NCBI RefSeq assembly: GCF_009831455.1
Contig: NZ_WOWO01000002.1
Coordinates: forward strand, 124,001-188,000
Origin: Salinirussus salinus
GTDB lineage: Archaea > Halobacteriota > Halobacteria > Halobacteriales > Haloarculaceae
Reading direction: 5' to 3'
DNA: 64,000 nt
The notes beneath the pieces are model-generated. The model saw nothing but the letters and a program-made list of their open reading frames with translations, searched no databases and was not told the DNA's origin. Position 1 is the stretch's first letter. Every line of letters begins with the position of its first letter. This document shows positions 50,217 through 58,940 of this stretch, piece by piece. Both the position numbers and the translations under genes were made by a program.

Positions 50217-51818
50217 TCACTCCCCCCGGTCCGAGACGGGGGCGTCGTCGGATGCCACGCCGGCCCCGGGGTCCGCATCGGTCCCGCCGGCACCGGAGCC
50301 CGACTCCTCCTCCGGCGCTGGCGTCCCGCCGCTGAGGTCTACGGCGTCGCTCTCCTCCGGGGACAGGTACCGGTCGACGAGCGCTTCGACCGACGTCGGG
50401 CTCGCGGCCGCCCGGCCGGGGACGGTGTCGGCCGCCTCGAGAAAGCGGTTGTCGACGAAGGCCTCGACGACGTCGAGCAGCGACTCCTCGTCCTCCACGG
50501 CCTCGAGGACGCCCAGGGTTATCTGGGCGCCCGCCATGTCCGCGTGGCCGCCGGCGCTCCCGACGCGGCCGAAGGCCTCCCGCAGCGCCGCGCCGAGGTC
50601 CAGCTCCGGGTCCCGCGAGCGCGCCGAGATGTGGATCGTGCTCTCCATCACGCCGTAGACGACCGCCGTGGAGACGCCCTCCATGTCGACCAGCCGGTCG
50701 GCGGCCTGTGCGAGCGCGTCCCGGTCGGTGAGCTGGCCGGCGCAGCTGAGCACCACCGTCCCCTCCTCGCGGCGGTTGCGGATCGCGGCCGCGATCGTCT
50801 CGAAGGTGTCGGTGCCGATGCTCGGGGAGCCGACCCGCTCCAGGGTACCCAGGTCGGCCTCCGGGAGCAGCCACGCCCCTGCCTCGAAGTCCATCGCCGA
50901 CACCCCCCGCCTGAACTCCCGGGTGTCGGTCCGGATCCCGAACAGGAGGCCGGTCGCCAGGTCCGCCGCCGGCCTCATCCCGAAGCGGTCGAGGTAGTCG
51001 ACGAGCAGCGTGCTCGTGGCGCCGGCCTCGCTCCGGAGGTCGACGAAACGGCCCTCGACGGGGCCCCGCGGCGGGTGGTGGTCGATGACGACGTCGACGT
51101 CCTGCTCTCCCGGGAGCCCGTCGTTGACGCCCGGCCGCGAGTGGTCGACGAGCGCGACCCCGTCGGCGTCGGGTTCGGTGCCCGGGTCGAGTCTCGTCAG
51201 GTCGAACCCCAGCAGGTTCACCAGCGCGCGGTTCTCCTGGTGGTCGATCGACCCGTAGTGGTAGACCGTCGCCTCGCAGCCGCTGGCGACCGCGACGCGC
51301 TGGAGCGCGACGGCGCTCGCGATGGCGTCCGGGTCGGGGTTGTCGTGGGCGACGACCGCCAGCCGGTCGACCCCCCGCAGCACCCGGCGGAGCTGGCGCG
51401 CCCGCATCCCTCGTTCGGTCACCCGCTCCAGGAGGTAGTCCGTAGCCACGCCGCCGGCGTCGACCGTCCGGTCCGCGAGTTCGGCCGCGGCCGCCCACCG
51501 CTCGTCCTCCCGGTCGCCGCCGAGGTAGGCAACCACGGCCGCCCCCGGGTACGCGGCCCGGGCGGCCCGCGCGCTCCCGAGGGCCAGGTCGGGGTCCGGC
51601 GTCGCGACGACGACCCCGCTCACACCGTCGACCGCGGCGAGCGCGTCCCGGTCGGTCGGGTCGGCCACCGTCGCCGAGCCGCCGCCTTCCCGGATGCGTT
51701 CGGCGGTCGCCTCCTCCGGCGTGACGACGTGGACCGGTCCGTCCCCGCTGCGGTCGACGAGGGCGCTGCCGACCGTGCGGGCTGGCGCTCCACTCCCCAG
51801 GACCACCCGCGTGTCCAT
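50217..51818 (-). CDS. DHH-family phosphoesterase with N-terminal TrkA-N-like domain
   Basis: 533 residues. Residues ~1-120 are a Rossmann-like domain (VVLGSGAPARTVGSALV). Residues ~140-320 are the DHH domain: AVVAHDNPDPDAIASAVALQ (metal Asp cluster), VALVDHSRPG, VVIDHHPPRG (the DHH motif). The DHHA1 domain follows (~350-470) with GRVGSAGGHADMAGAQI, the GGGH motif read as AGGHAD. The last ~55 residues are disordered and acidic. DHH proteins include RecJ/GdpP/NrnA-like enzymes that cut cyclic dinucleotides or nanoRNAs, often metal- and nucleotide-regulated; the substrate is open. In haloarchaea the TrkA-N fusion recurs. Confidence 0.88.
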   Translation of the reverse strand: MDTRVVLGSGAPARTVGSALVDRSGDGPVHVVTPEEATAERIREGGGSATVADPTDRDALAAVDGVSGVVVATPDPDLALGSARAARAAYPGAAVVAYLGGDREDERWAAAAELADRTVDAGGVATDYLLERVTERGMRARQLRRVLRGVDRLAVVAHDNPDPDAIASAVALQRVAVASGCEATVYHYGSIDHQENRALVNLLGFDLTRLDPGTEPDADGVALVDHSRPGVNDGLPGEQDVDVVIDHHPPRGPVEGRFVDLRSEAGATSTLLVDYLDRFGMRPAADLATGLLFGIRTDTREFRRGVSAMDFEAGAWLLPEADLGTLERVGSPSIGTDTFETIAAAIRNRREEGTVVLSCAGQLTDRDALAQAADRLVDMEGVSTAVVYGVMESTIHISARSRDPELDLGAALREAFGRVGSAGGHADMAGAQITLGVLEAVEDEESLLDVVEAFVDNRFLEAADTVPGRAAASPTSVEALVDRYLSPEESDAVDLSGGTPAPEEESGSGAGGTDADPGAGVASDDAPVSDRGE

Positions 51819-51860
51819 ACCCCCGGTCGGAGCCCCCGACTCTAAAAGGTCGCGCTCACC

Positions 51861-51934
51861 TAATTCGAGGCGGAGGCCCCACCCCCAAGGAGCGAGCGGG
51901 GCGATTGCCCCCGAGCGAAGTAGGGGAGGGTAGT
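51861..51934 (+). mobile_element. Candidate solitary IS200/IS605-type right-end hairpin (no transposase)
   Basis: TAATTCGAGGCGGAGGCCCC opens the segment, followed by CACCCCC, an inner CGGGGC-GATT-GCCCCCG hairpin (51897-51913, one bulge), a GCGAAGTAGGGGAGGGTAG closing arm, and TTTAC at its edge. From memory, text of this form follows haloarchaeal TnpB/OrfB genes at the right end of IS200/IS605-type elements. No TnpA or TnpB ORF is present within the window nearby. It also fits a palindrome-associated element. Recognition is by pattern only. Confidence 0.4.
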
Positions 51935-52363
51935 TTACTTCAGCCGTTCCTGCAGGAAGGAGGGGTGGGAGGCCACGACGCCCTCGATGCTCGTGATCTC
52001 CTGGTTGATGACCTCGCCGAGTTCGTCGCCGTCACCCGCCCGGACCTCGGCCATGAGCATGTGGTCGCCGCTCGAGGTGTACAGCGCCTCGACGGCGTCG
52101 AGGTCCCTGAGCGCGTTCGTGACCTCGACGTAACGCTCGCTCTCGACGTCGACGCCGACGATGGCGATCGACTGACCCGCCAGCTTCTTGGGGTCGACGT
52201 CCGCGGAGTAGCCGACGATGACCCCCTCCTCCTCGAGTTTCCGGATGTACTTCCTGACCGTCGGCTTGGAGACGCCCGCCCGCTCGGCGATCTCGGCGTA
52301 GGAGGCCTGGGCGTCGTCCTCCAGCACGGAGAGGATCTGTTTCTCCGTCGCTTCGGTGCTCAT
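51935..52363 (-). CDS. Lrp/AsnC-family regulator
   Basis: 142 residues from ATG 52363. The helix-turn-helix is at ~1-55 (EKQILSVLEDDAQASYAEIAERAGVSKPTVRKYIRKLEEEG), then a RAM/AsnC ligand-binding domain ~65-140 (SIAIVGVDVESERYVEVTNAL, LYTSSGDHMLMAEVRAGDGDEL). It matches the LrpA group of Halobacteria, which regulate amino-acid and central metabolism. It lies downstream of porAB on the same strand and may regulate them. The TTTTTT motif ~28 nt upstream supports the start. Its stop codon directly abuts the IS-like right-end sequence. Confidence 0.9.
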   Translation of the reverse strand: MSTEATEKQILSVLEDDAQASYAEIAERAGVSKPTVRKYIRKLEEEGVIVGYSADVDPKKLAGQSIAIVGVDVESERYVEVTNALRDLDAVEALYTSSGDHMLMAEVRAGDGDELGEVINQEITSIEGVVASHPSFLQERLK

Positions 52364-52472
52364 GCACCGTTCTTTGCCGTCGGTGAAAAAATACCTTCCG
52401 AACCCGAAAGTCCCGTGCCGGGCTCCCGTCACCGAGTGCGCGAGCGCCCGCCCGACGGGGACGCGACCCGGC

Positions 52473-53408
52473 TCAGGTGTGGCGGTCGATGAGTTCGTCG
52501 GCGGTCCGCTCCCACTCCCCGTCCCCGAAGTACCGCTCGGCGACGGGCTCTTCGGGTACGTCCCCCTGGGCTCGCTTCTCCTCGCCGTAGGAGGGGCGGT
52601 CGGGGTCGTGGTAGAACCGTCCGGTCAGCACCTCGCCCTCGTAGAGGCGGGACTCGGCCTCGTACATCGCCTCGGCCGCCTCGCGGCGGTCGCCGGTGTC
52701 GAACTCGAACTCCTCGGAGTCCTGGACGTCGGTGTAGGGGACGTACTCCTTGGCGTCCTTGTTCCAGGTGGGACACTGGGTCAGGAAGTCGATGTGGGCA
52801 AAGCCGTCGTGCTGGATGGCCTCAACGAGGACCTCCTGGGCCTGCCGGGGGTTCACTGCGGCGGTCCGGGCGATGTAGGAGGCCCCCGAGGCCAGCGACA
52901 GCGACATGGGCCGGACGGGGTCCTTCGCGGAGCCGTGGGGCTGGGTCTTGGACTTGTGGCCTTTCGGGCTGGTCGGAGAGGTCTGGCCCTTCGTCAGCCC
53001 GAAGATCTCGTTGTTGAAGACGATGTAGGTGATGTCGTGGTTCTCGCGGGCGGTGTGCATGAAGTGGTTGCCGCCGATGCCGTAGCCGTCGCCGTCGCCG
53101 CCGGCGGCGATCACCTCCAGGCCGGGGTTGGCGAGCTTCGCAGCTCGGGCGACCGGGAGCGCCCGGCCGTGGATGCTGTGGAAGCCGTAACTCTCGAAGT
53201 AGGAGGAGAGTTTCCCCGAACAGCCGATGCCGGTCACCAGCAGCGTCTCGTCGGGCGTGCGGCCGACTTCGGGCATGGCGCCTTTCAGCGCCTTCAGCAC
53301 GCCGAAGTCGCCACAGCCGGGACACCACGTCGCCTGTGGCTCGATCCCCGGCGTGAACTCCTCCTGGTCTATCTCGCGGTCCTCTCCGATCCCTGTGAAT
53401 GCACTCAT
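52473..53408 (-). CDS. porB: 2-oxoacid:ferredoxin oxidoreductase beta subunit (likely PorB)
   Basis: 311 residues from ATG 53408; a GTG at 53417 overlaps the porA stop. It binds thiamine diphosphate and a [4Fe-4S] cluster: ATWCPGCGDFGVLKAL, TGIGCSGKLSSYF, AAGGDGDGYGIGGNHFMH (TPP motif GDG), and NNEIFGLTKGQTSPTSP. The length (~35 kDa) and the 631-residue partner match the halobacterial pyruvate:ferredoxin oxidoreductase rather than the shorter 2-oxoglutarate enzyme. It oxidises pyruvate to acetyl-CoA and CO2, reducing ferredoxin. Substrate choice is inferred from sizes. Confidence 0.88.
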   Translation of the reverse strand: MSAFTGIGEDREIDQEEFTPGIEPQATWCPGCGDFGVLKALKGAMPEVGRTPDETLLVTGIGCSGKLSSYFESYGFHSIHGRALPVARAAKLANPGLEVIAAGGDGDGYGIGGNHFMHTARENHDITYIVFNNEIFGLTKGQTSPTSPKGHKSKTQPHGSAKDPVRPMSLSLASGASYIARTAAVNPRQAQEVLVEAIQHDGFAHIDFLTQCPTWNKDAKEYVPYTDVQDSEEFEFDTGDRREAAEAMYEAESRLYEGEVLTGRFYHDPDRPSYGEEKRAQGDVPEEPVAERYFGDGEWERTADELIDRHT

Positions 53409-53409
53409 A

Positions 53410-55305
53410 TCAGTCACCTGCCGCTGGCACGAACTTCATGTTCCCGGCGGCCGGCTGGCCGCCGTCGATGCTCGACTCGAACCCGTCGACGACCTCGCCG
53501 GGTTCGAACGCTTCCCCGTCGTACTTCAGGAGGCTGGAGAGTTTCTCGCCGTACTGGCCCAGCTCCTTCTGGGTCAGCCCGCGGAACTGGCCGGTGGCGT
53601 TCATCTCCACCACGACGCACTCCCGGACGCTCTCCAGGAATTCGCGGACTTCGGCCTCGGGGTAGGGGAGCATGTCGCTGACCCCGAGCGCCTTCACGTC
53701 GTGGCCGGCCGCGTTCAGGCGGTCGACGGCCTCGAAGACGGTGTCCTGCTGGCTCCCCCAGACGAGCAGACCGTACTCCGCGTCCGCGGGCCCGTGGCGG
53801 GTCTGGTGGGACTGATCGCGGCCGTCCAGCTCCTCGCGGACGTGCTCGAGTTTCCGCATCCGGCGGTCCATCTGGGCCTTCCGGTTGTCGGGGTCCTCGC
53901 TGATGTGGCCGACCGTGTTGTGCTCGTTGCCCGAGGCCAGGAACCGGCCGCCGGTCTGGCCCGGTATCGAACGCGGGCTGACGCCGTTCTCGGGGTCATG
54001 CCGGAACCGCTCGAACTTGCCCGACTCGTGGTGGGCGGCCTCGCTGATCTCCTCCTCGGTCAGCGTCGCCCCCAGCGAGGGGTCGGGTTCGCGGTCGAAG
54101 AAGTCGACGCCGACGTTGCGCATCTCCCCGCCGAGCTTCTGGTCGTAGAGGATGATGGTGGGGATCTGGTAGTCGTAGGCGACCTGGAAGGCAGTCCGGG
54201 TCTGCTCGTAGGCCTCCTCCAGATTCCCGGGCGCGAACACGACCCTGTTGGAGTCGCCCTGGCTGGTGTACAGCACGTGCTCGAGGTCGGCCTGCTCGGT
54301 CTTGGTGGGCATCCCTGTAGAGGGGCCGGCCCGCATCGCCTCCACGAGCACCAGCGGCGTCTCTGTCATCTCCGCCAGCCCGAGGGGTTCGCTCATCAGC
54401 GCGAACCCGCCGCCGGAGGAGCCCGACATCGCCTTCACGCCGGCGTGGGAGGCCCCCAGCGCGAGGGCGGCGGCGGCGATCTCGTCTTCGACCTGCTCGG
54501 CGATGCCGCCAAAGTCCGAGAGGTTCTGGGACATGATCGTGAACACGTCCGTCCAGGGGGTCATCGGGTAGCCGGCGATGAACCGACAGCCCGAATCGAG
54601 CGCGGCGTAGGCGATGGCGTTGCTCCCGCTCATCAGCGCCTGGTCGGTCTCGTGGCTCCCCGTCGGGACGCGCAGGTCGTGAGTGAACTCGAACTCGCTT
54701 GCTTGCTCGTAGGCCTCTTCGAGGATGGTGAGGTTTGCCTCCATCACCTCGCCGGACATCGCCTCCTCGACGAGTTCCTCGAAGTAGCTCACGTCCTTGC
54801 CGACGAGCGCGGCCGTCGCGCCGACGCCCGCGGTGTTGCGCATGACCTCGCGGCCGTGCTCGCGGGCGAGTGCCCGCAGGTCCATCGGGTAGACGTGCCA
54901 GCCCTCCTGCTGGGCGCGTTCCTCCAGCCGGATCTCCGCGATGTCCTCTTCCTCGAAGAAGCCGGTATCGTAGACCACGACCCCGCCCTCGTTGAGGTCG
55001 TCGAGGTTCTCGGCCAGCGGCTTGACCTTCTCGTTGCCGTAGTAGGCCCCCTCCTGCGGGCTGCGGGCGAAGGAGTCGCCGAGCGCGAGCAGGAAGTTGA
55101 AGCCGTCCCCGCGCGAGCGGACCGGCTGGTCGGCTGCCCGTACCTCCACGTACGTGTGGCCGCCTCTGATCCGCGACGGATAGTGCCGGTGGGTGAAGAC
55201 GTCGAGCCCCGACCGCATCAGCGCCTTGGCGAAGTTCTGGCTCGTCGAATCGATCCCGTCGCCAGACCCGCCGGCGATCCGCCACATTAGTGTCTGGTCT
55301 GTCAT
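53410..55305 (-). CDS. porA: 2-oxoacid:ferredoxin oxidoreductase alpha subunit (gamma-alpha fusion, likely PorA)
   Basis: 631 residues. The gamma domain comes first (~1-190: RIAGGSGDGIDSTSQNFAKAL, HYPSRIRGGHTYVEVRAAD), then the alpha domain (~210-630: MSGSNAIAYAALDSGCRFIAGYPMTPWTD, VEDEIAAAALALGASHAGVKAMSGSSGGG, GPSTGMPTKTEQADL). The final ~100 residues bind CoA or form domain II (GLLVWGSQQDTVFEAVDRL). It is coupled to porB (1-2 bp). The length fits the halobacterial pyruvate enzyme. Confidence 0.9.
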   Translation of the reverse strand: MTDQTLMWRIAGGSGDGIDSTSQNFAKALMRSGLDVFTHRHYPSRIRGGHTYVEVRAADQPVRSRGDGFNFLLALGDSFARSPQEGAYYGNEKVKPLAENLDDLNEGGVVVYDTGFFEEEDIAEIRLEERAQQEGWHVYPMDLRALAREHGREVMRNTAGVGATAALVGKDVSYFEELVEEAMSGEVMEANLTILEEAYEQASEFEFTHDLRVPTGSHETDQALMSGSNAIAYAALDSGCRFIAGYPMTPWTDVFTIMSQNLSDFGGIAEQVEDEIAAAALALGASHAGVKAMSGSSGGGFALMSEPLGLAEMTETPLVLVEAMRAGPSTGMPTKTEQADLEHVLYTSQGDSNRVVFAPGNLEEAYEQTRTAFQVAYDYQIPTIILYDQKLGGEMRNVGVDFFDREPDPSLGATLTEEEISEAAHHESGKFERFRHDPENGVSPRSIPGQTGGRFLASGNEHNTVGHISEDPDNRKAQMDRRMRKLEHVREELDGRDQSHQTRHGPADAEYGLLVWGSQQDTVFEAVDRLNAAGHDVKALGVSDMLPYPEAEVREFLESVRECVVVEMNATGQFRGLTQKELGQYGEKLSSLLKYDGEAFEPGEVVDGFESSIDGGQPAAGNMKFVPAAGD

Positions 55306-55586
55306 ATGTCGGTGTCGGCCCCGGTCGGGTGCCGTATGTCAACCTTTGTCGTGACGGGACTAAACTCTTGTCACCGAATGGATGAATAACGATCGTGATG
55401 GACTGCGGGCCGTGCCGGCGGCCGCGGGACGCGACTGGAATCCCCGCACCGCTCCCCGAGCGCCGCTACTGGCGGCGGTGGGCTGCCGGGTACTTGAGGG
55501 CGGGAGACGAGGACCGTCCGACTCTCCGCCCGGCCCGTCGGTCGCCCGACCGGGTTTTTAATATCCGCCGCGGCCGAGGCCGGAGT
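55306..55586. other. Divergent intergenic region between porA and uspA
   Basis: No gene is supported. It should hold the porA promoter (- strand) and the uspA promoter at 55555-55564. Nothing else is recognised. Confidence 0.5.
55555..55564 (+). promoter_or_regulatory. TATA-like box for uspA transcript
   Basis: TTTTTAATAT; its TTA is 29 nt before an ATG at 55587 and 73 nt before the uspA ATG. The spacing points to a transcript that begins at the short ORF's ATG. Confidence 0.6.
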
Positions 55587-55634
55587 ATGCGCCGCACAGA
55601 CCTGGCCCGAGACGGGGCGCGGGTGGGACGATGA
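55587..55634 (+). CDS. Candidate 15-codon leaderless leader ORF before uspA
   Basis: MRRTDLARDGARVGR, stop TGA at 55632-55634, overlapping the uspA ATG as ATGA. Same length and layout as the ORF before the ferritin-like gene at 1570. Basic and out of frame with uspA. Confidence 0.4.
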   Translation: MRRTDLARDGARVGR

Positions 55635-56044
55635 ACATTCTCGAACACGTCCTGCTCCCGGTCGCACACGAGGAGGACGCGCTCGCGACGGCCCGACGGC
55701 TCGAGCCGTACGACCCGGAGCGGGTGACCGCGCTGCACGTCGTCGAGAAGGGCGGCGGCGTCCCGGACAAGACTCCGGTCGAACAGTCCGAGGAGCTGGC
55801 CGAGGAGTCCTACGCGGCGGTCCGGGAGGTCTTCCCCGACGCCGACGAACACACCGCCTACGGCCGGGACGTCGCCGAGGCGATCTTCGAGGCCGCCGAG
55901 GCGGTCGACGCGAGCGCCATCGCCTACCGCGCCCGCGGCGGCAACCGACTCATGCAGTTTCTCTCGGGCGACGTCTCCCTGGATCTGGTCACCGATGCGG
56001 ACCGGCCCGTCATCGCGCTCCCGCGGGCCGACGCGAGTGAGTAG
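55631..56044 (+). CDS. Universal stress protein
   Basis: 137 residues, one UspA domain: NILEHVLLPVAHEEDALATARR at the start, RVTALHVVEKGGG, a central helix, ASAIAYRARGGNRLMQFLSGDVSLDLVTDADRPVIALPR at the end. The loop R-G-G-N-R-x6-G-D-V-S differs slightly from the ATP-binding G-x2-G-x9-G-S/T. Cytosolic; the role is stress tolerance by nucleotide binding. It starts in the stop codon of a 15-codon ORF whose ATG is at leaderless distance from the TATA box. Confidence 0.88.
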   Translation: MNILEHVLLPVAHEEDALATARRLEPYDPERVTALHVVEKGGGVPDKTPVEQSEELAEESYAAVREVFPDADEHTAYGRDVAEAIFEAAEAVDASAIAYRARGGNRLMQFLSGDVSLDLVTDADRPVIALPRADASE

Positions 56045-56167
56045 GTCGCGGAGGGGGTGGGGCCGGCCTCGGCGATCCCCCGGGAATCGCCGACGCGGGT
56101 CCCGTCAACGCTCGCCTGACTGACCCTCGTTTTGCCCCCGTCCCCCCAGTGTCCGGTCACGGGCGGC

Positions 56168-57412
56168 TCACAGCTCCCCCTGGAGCCGCGCGGCGACCGC
56201 GACGAGCGCGATACCGGCGAGCCCGACCGCGCCCGTCGCGACGAAGACCGGCGTGTAGCTGCCCAGCCGGTCGACCCCGACGCCGGCCACAAAGGGGCCG
56301 AGCAGCCCGGGGACCGCGAAGGACAGCGAGACGAGCCCGAACAGGGCGTTGAGGTTTCGCTCGCCGAACAGGTCCGCGGGAACGGAAGACAGCAGTGCGC
56401 CGGTGCCGCCGTAGCCGACGCCGAAGAAGACGGCGACGGCGAGCACCAGCAGCGAGGTGTGCGCGAGCGGGAGGACGAGCACCGCCAGCGCCATCGCGGC
56501 CCCGCAGGCGACGAAGACGGCCAGCCGACCCAGGCGGTCGCCGACCCCGCCGACGGCCAGGCGGGTGAGCGCAGTCGTCCCGCCCAGCACGCTCAGCGCG
56601 AGCACGCCCGTCTCCCGGATGCCCTGCCCGGCGGCGTAGTTGACGAGGTGGTTGAGCAGGACGTACAGCGTCCCGTACAGCAGCACGTAGCCGGCAAAGA
56701 GGAGGAGGAAGGCGCGGTTCCCGGCGACCGCGCGGACCCCGCGCAGCTGCTCGCGCCAGCCGCCAGTCGCCTCCGGTCGCCCGTCCGGGAACTCGGTGTC
56801 GACCGCGGCGTCGACGCCTGCGGGGTCGTCGGCCATCAGCAGCGCCGCCAGCACCAGCGCGAGCGCGAGGGCGACTCCCAGCACGAGAAACGCCCCTCGC
56901 CAGCCGACCCGGCCGACGAGCGCGGCGGCGGTCGGGGCGATGACGACCATCCCGACCCCGAGGCCGGCGCTCGCGACGCCGGTCGCCAGGCCGCGCCGGC
57001 GCCGGAACCACTGCGGCGGCGTGGCGTAGCCGACGACGAAGGCGACGCTCATCCCGGCCCCGGTCACGACGCTGTAGGTCAGGACGAGCACGGGGAGGCT
57101 GCCGGCCCGGCTCCCCGCGACCATCCCCCCGCCCAGCAGCGCGGCCGCGAGCACGAGCCCCCGCCGGGGCCCGAGCCACTCCACCACCCCGCCCATCGGC
57201 GGGGCGACCACGTAGAGGACGAACAGCTGCACCCCGAAGACCAGCGAAATCCGGGCCGTCGAGGCCGGGAACGTCGCCGCGAGCGGGTCGAGGAAGACAC
57301 CGAAGGAGTAGGTCATCCCGAAGACGACGCCGCTTGCCAGAAAGCAGGCCGCGACGACGAGCCAGCCGTAGTACACCGGCCCGTCGGCGAGCCGGGCCCG
57401 GAGCAGCCTCAT
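56168..57412 (-). CDS. MFS transporter (oxalate/monocarboxylate-type)
   Basis: 414 residues with 12 membrane segments. It starts VYYGWLVVAACFLASGVVFGMTYSFGVF, the pattern of the OFA/monocarboxylate group of the major facilitator superfamily. The charged cytosolic loops hold RRRRGLATGVASAGLGVGMV between helices 4 and 5, and a longer hydrophilic loop (DDPAGVDAAVDTEFPDGRPEAT) between 6 and 7. Small organic acids are the typical substrates; no residue here proves which. A CAATTT motif ~28 nt upstream supports the start. Confidence 0.9.
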   Translation of the reverse strand: MRLLRARLADGPVYYGWLVVAACFLASGVVFGMTYSFGVFLDPLAATFPASTARISLVFGVQLFVLYVVAPPMGGVVEWLGPRRGLVLAAALLGGGMVAGSRAGSLPVLVLTYSVVTGAGMSVAFVVGYATPPQWFRRRRGLATGVASAGLGVGMVVIAPTAAALVGRVGWRGAFLVLGVALALALVLAALLMADDPAGVDAAVDTEFPDGRPEATGGWREQLRGVRAVAGNRAFLLLFAGYVLLYGTLYVLLNHLVNYAAGQGIRETGVLALSVLGGTTALTRLAVGGVGDRLGRLAVFVACGAAMALAVLVLPLAHTSLLVLAVAVFFGVGYGGTGALLSSVPADLFGERNLNALFGLVSLSFAVPGLLGPFVAGVGVDRLGSYTPVFVATGAVGLAGIALVAVAARLQGEL

Positions 57413-57509
57413 AGAAACCCCCGACCGGTCTCGGGCTCAAATTGTTGCCGGTTTCCGTGTCGACGGCTGGCGAACGAGCCCCGCCCGGGAACGGGAACGA
57501 CGCCGGCCC

Positions 57510-57734
57510 TCAGCCCCGCCGCCACCGCCGGACGAGGATGCTCACCGTAGCGAAGGTGACACCGAATGCGGTCCCGAGCACCGCAGCCCGGGTCGGGGAG
57601 CCGTCGTGTAACACCATCTCGGCACCCCCGTAGGTGGCGCCGGGGACGACTGCGAGTATCAGCCACCAGACGATGGCGTGCTCGTGGAGCCAGTCGGCCA
57701 CACTCGCGTACGAGGTGCGGATGCTGGAGGGCAT
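57510..57734 (-). CDS. Small two-helix membrane protein
   Basis: 74 residues: WLHEHAIVWWLILAVVPGATYGG and AAVLGTAFGVTFATVSILVRRWRRG form two membrane segments, with a basic C-terminal end placed in the cytosol. Probable single gene between the MFS and DUF4349 genes. Family not recognised. Confidence 0.55.
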   Translation of the reverse strand: MPSSIRTSYASVADWLHEHAIVWWLILAVVPGATYGGAEMVLHDGSPTRAAVLGTAFGVTFATVSILVRRWRRG

Positions 57735-57812
57735 GTGGGCCCCGACGCCTGCTGGCGACGAAACCGTTGCGCCGGCCGACCACGGAGCCCCGGCGGCGCG
57801 TCCGGGTTCGGG

Positions 57813-58814
57813 TCACTCCCCGGTCTCCTCGTCCGCAGGCGCGCCCTCGCCCTCTGACGGGTCGCGCTCGTCGCCAGGGTCGCCGTCCCGGGGGGGTCCG
57901 GACCCGCCTGCAGCGGGGTCGTCGGTGCGCCAGGGAGGACGCCCGCCGACCGCCCGCCGCGCGACGAGGCCGGCGGCGAGGACGGCGCCCCCGAAGAGCA
58001 CGAACGGGCCGAGGCGAGCGGCCAGAAGCACGGCCCCGTACAGCAGGTCACCGAGCGCCCCCACCGAGCCCAGGAACGCCGAGACGGGCGAACTCCCGGC
58101 GTCGTCCTCAGCGTCCGCTCCGGGTTCTGGCTCGCGCAGCTCCACCCGGAGCGTCGAGAACGCGACGCGGTTCTCGAGTGCGCGTCGCTCTGCCTCCAGC
58201 CGCTCGATCTCGGACTGGACCGACGAGAGCCGCTCCTCGACGCGCAGGAGTTCCTCCGTCGAGTTCGCCCGGTCGTAGAAGGAGCGCAGCCTGTCCCGGC
58301 GCTCCCGCAGGTTCGTCAGCCGCGCCTCCAGGTCGACGAGCTGGTCGGTGACGTCCTCGGTTTCGGTCCCCTCGCTCAGCACGGTCCCGCGCTCCCTGGC
58401 GTCGGCGAGCGCGTCGGAGAAGCGCTCGGCGGGCACCCGGACGACGACGTAGCCGGTCGTCCACGAGCGGTTGTCCCGGGTGTTCCGGGTCGAGCCCGAC
58501 TCGCTGACGTAGCCGCCCAGACTCCGTGCCCGGTCCGCGACGGCCGAGCGCGCGGCCTCGAAGTCCCCGACCCGGAGTTCGACGGTCCCGGTCCTGATGA
58601 CCGCCCTGTCGACCTGTGCCTGGCCGGCGACCGCGTCCCCACCGCCGGCCTCGGCGCCAGCGTCACCGCCGGCCGGCCCGTCCGCCCCGTCGGCACCGCC
58701 GCCACCGCCGTCGCCGGCGTTGGCGGCCCCGCCGCCGCCCCCGAGCGACCCACAGCCCGCCAGCACCACCAGGGCGACGAGCGCGACGGTCGCGAGCCCG
58801 CGTGTCCGGTCCAT
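57813..58814 (-). CDS. DUF4349-domain lipoprotein
   Basis: 333 residues. Lipobox signal LATVALVALVVLAGC, then a Gly/Ala-rich linker (to ~65). The DUF4349 domain spans ~70-280: VDRAVIRTGTVELRVGDFEAARSAV, GGYVSESGSTRN, RVPAERFSDALADARERGTV, and a coiled coil (TNLRERRDRLRSFYDRA, RVEERLSSVQSEIERLEAE). A membrane helix (~255-290) and a cytosolic acidic tail end it. The domain is widespread in surface lipoproteins; role unknown. It is likely anchored outside and also spans the membrane. Confidence 0.85.
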   Translation of the reverse strand: MDRTRGLATVALVALVVLAGCGSLGGGGGAANAGDGGGGGADGADGPAGGDAGAEAGGGDAVAGQAQVDRAVIRTGTVELRVGDFEAARSAVADRARSLGGYVSESGSTRNTRDNRSWTTGYVVVRVPAERFSDALADARERGTVLSEGTETEDVTDQLVDLEARLTNLRERRDRLRSFYDRANSTEELLRVEERLSSVQSEIERLEAERRALENRVAFSTLRVELREPEPGADAEDDAGSSPVSAFLGSVGALGDLLYGAVLLAARLGPFVLFGGAVLAAGLVARRAVGGRPPWRTDDPAAGGSGPPRDGDPGDERDPSEGEGAPADEETGE

Positions 58815-58940
58815 GCTCGGACTGATCCGACGAGCGACACAAAAAAGAAGCGTAAGGCCGGACGGTCGTTTGACCCTCCGGGCTGCCGGTCCGGACCCTC
58901 GTCCCCAGGGCCGAACGCAGGCGCAGTGACCGGGTCCCGC

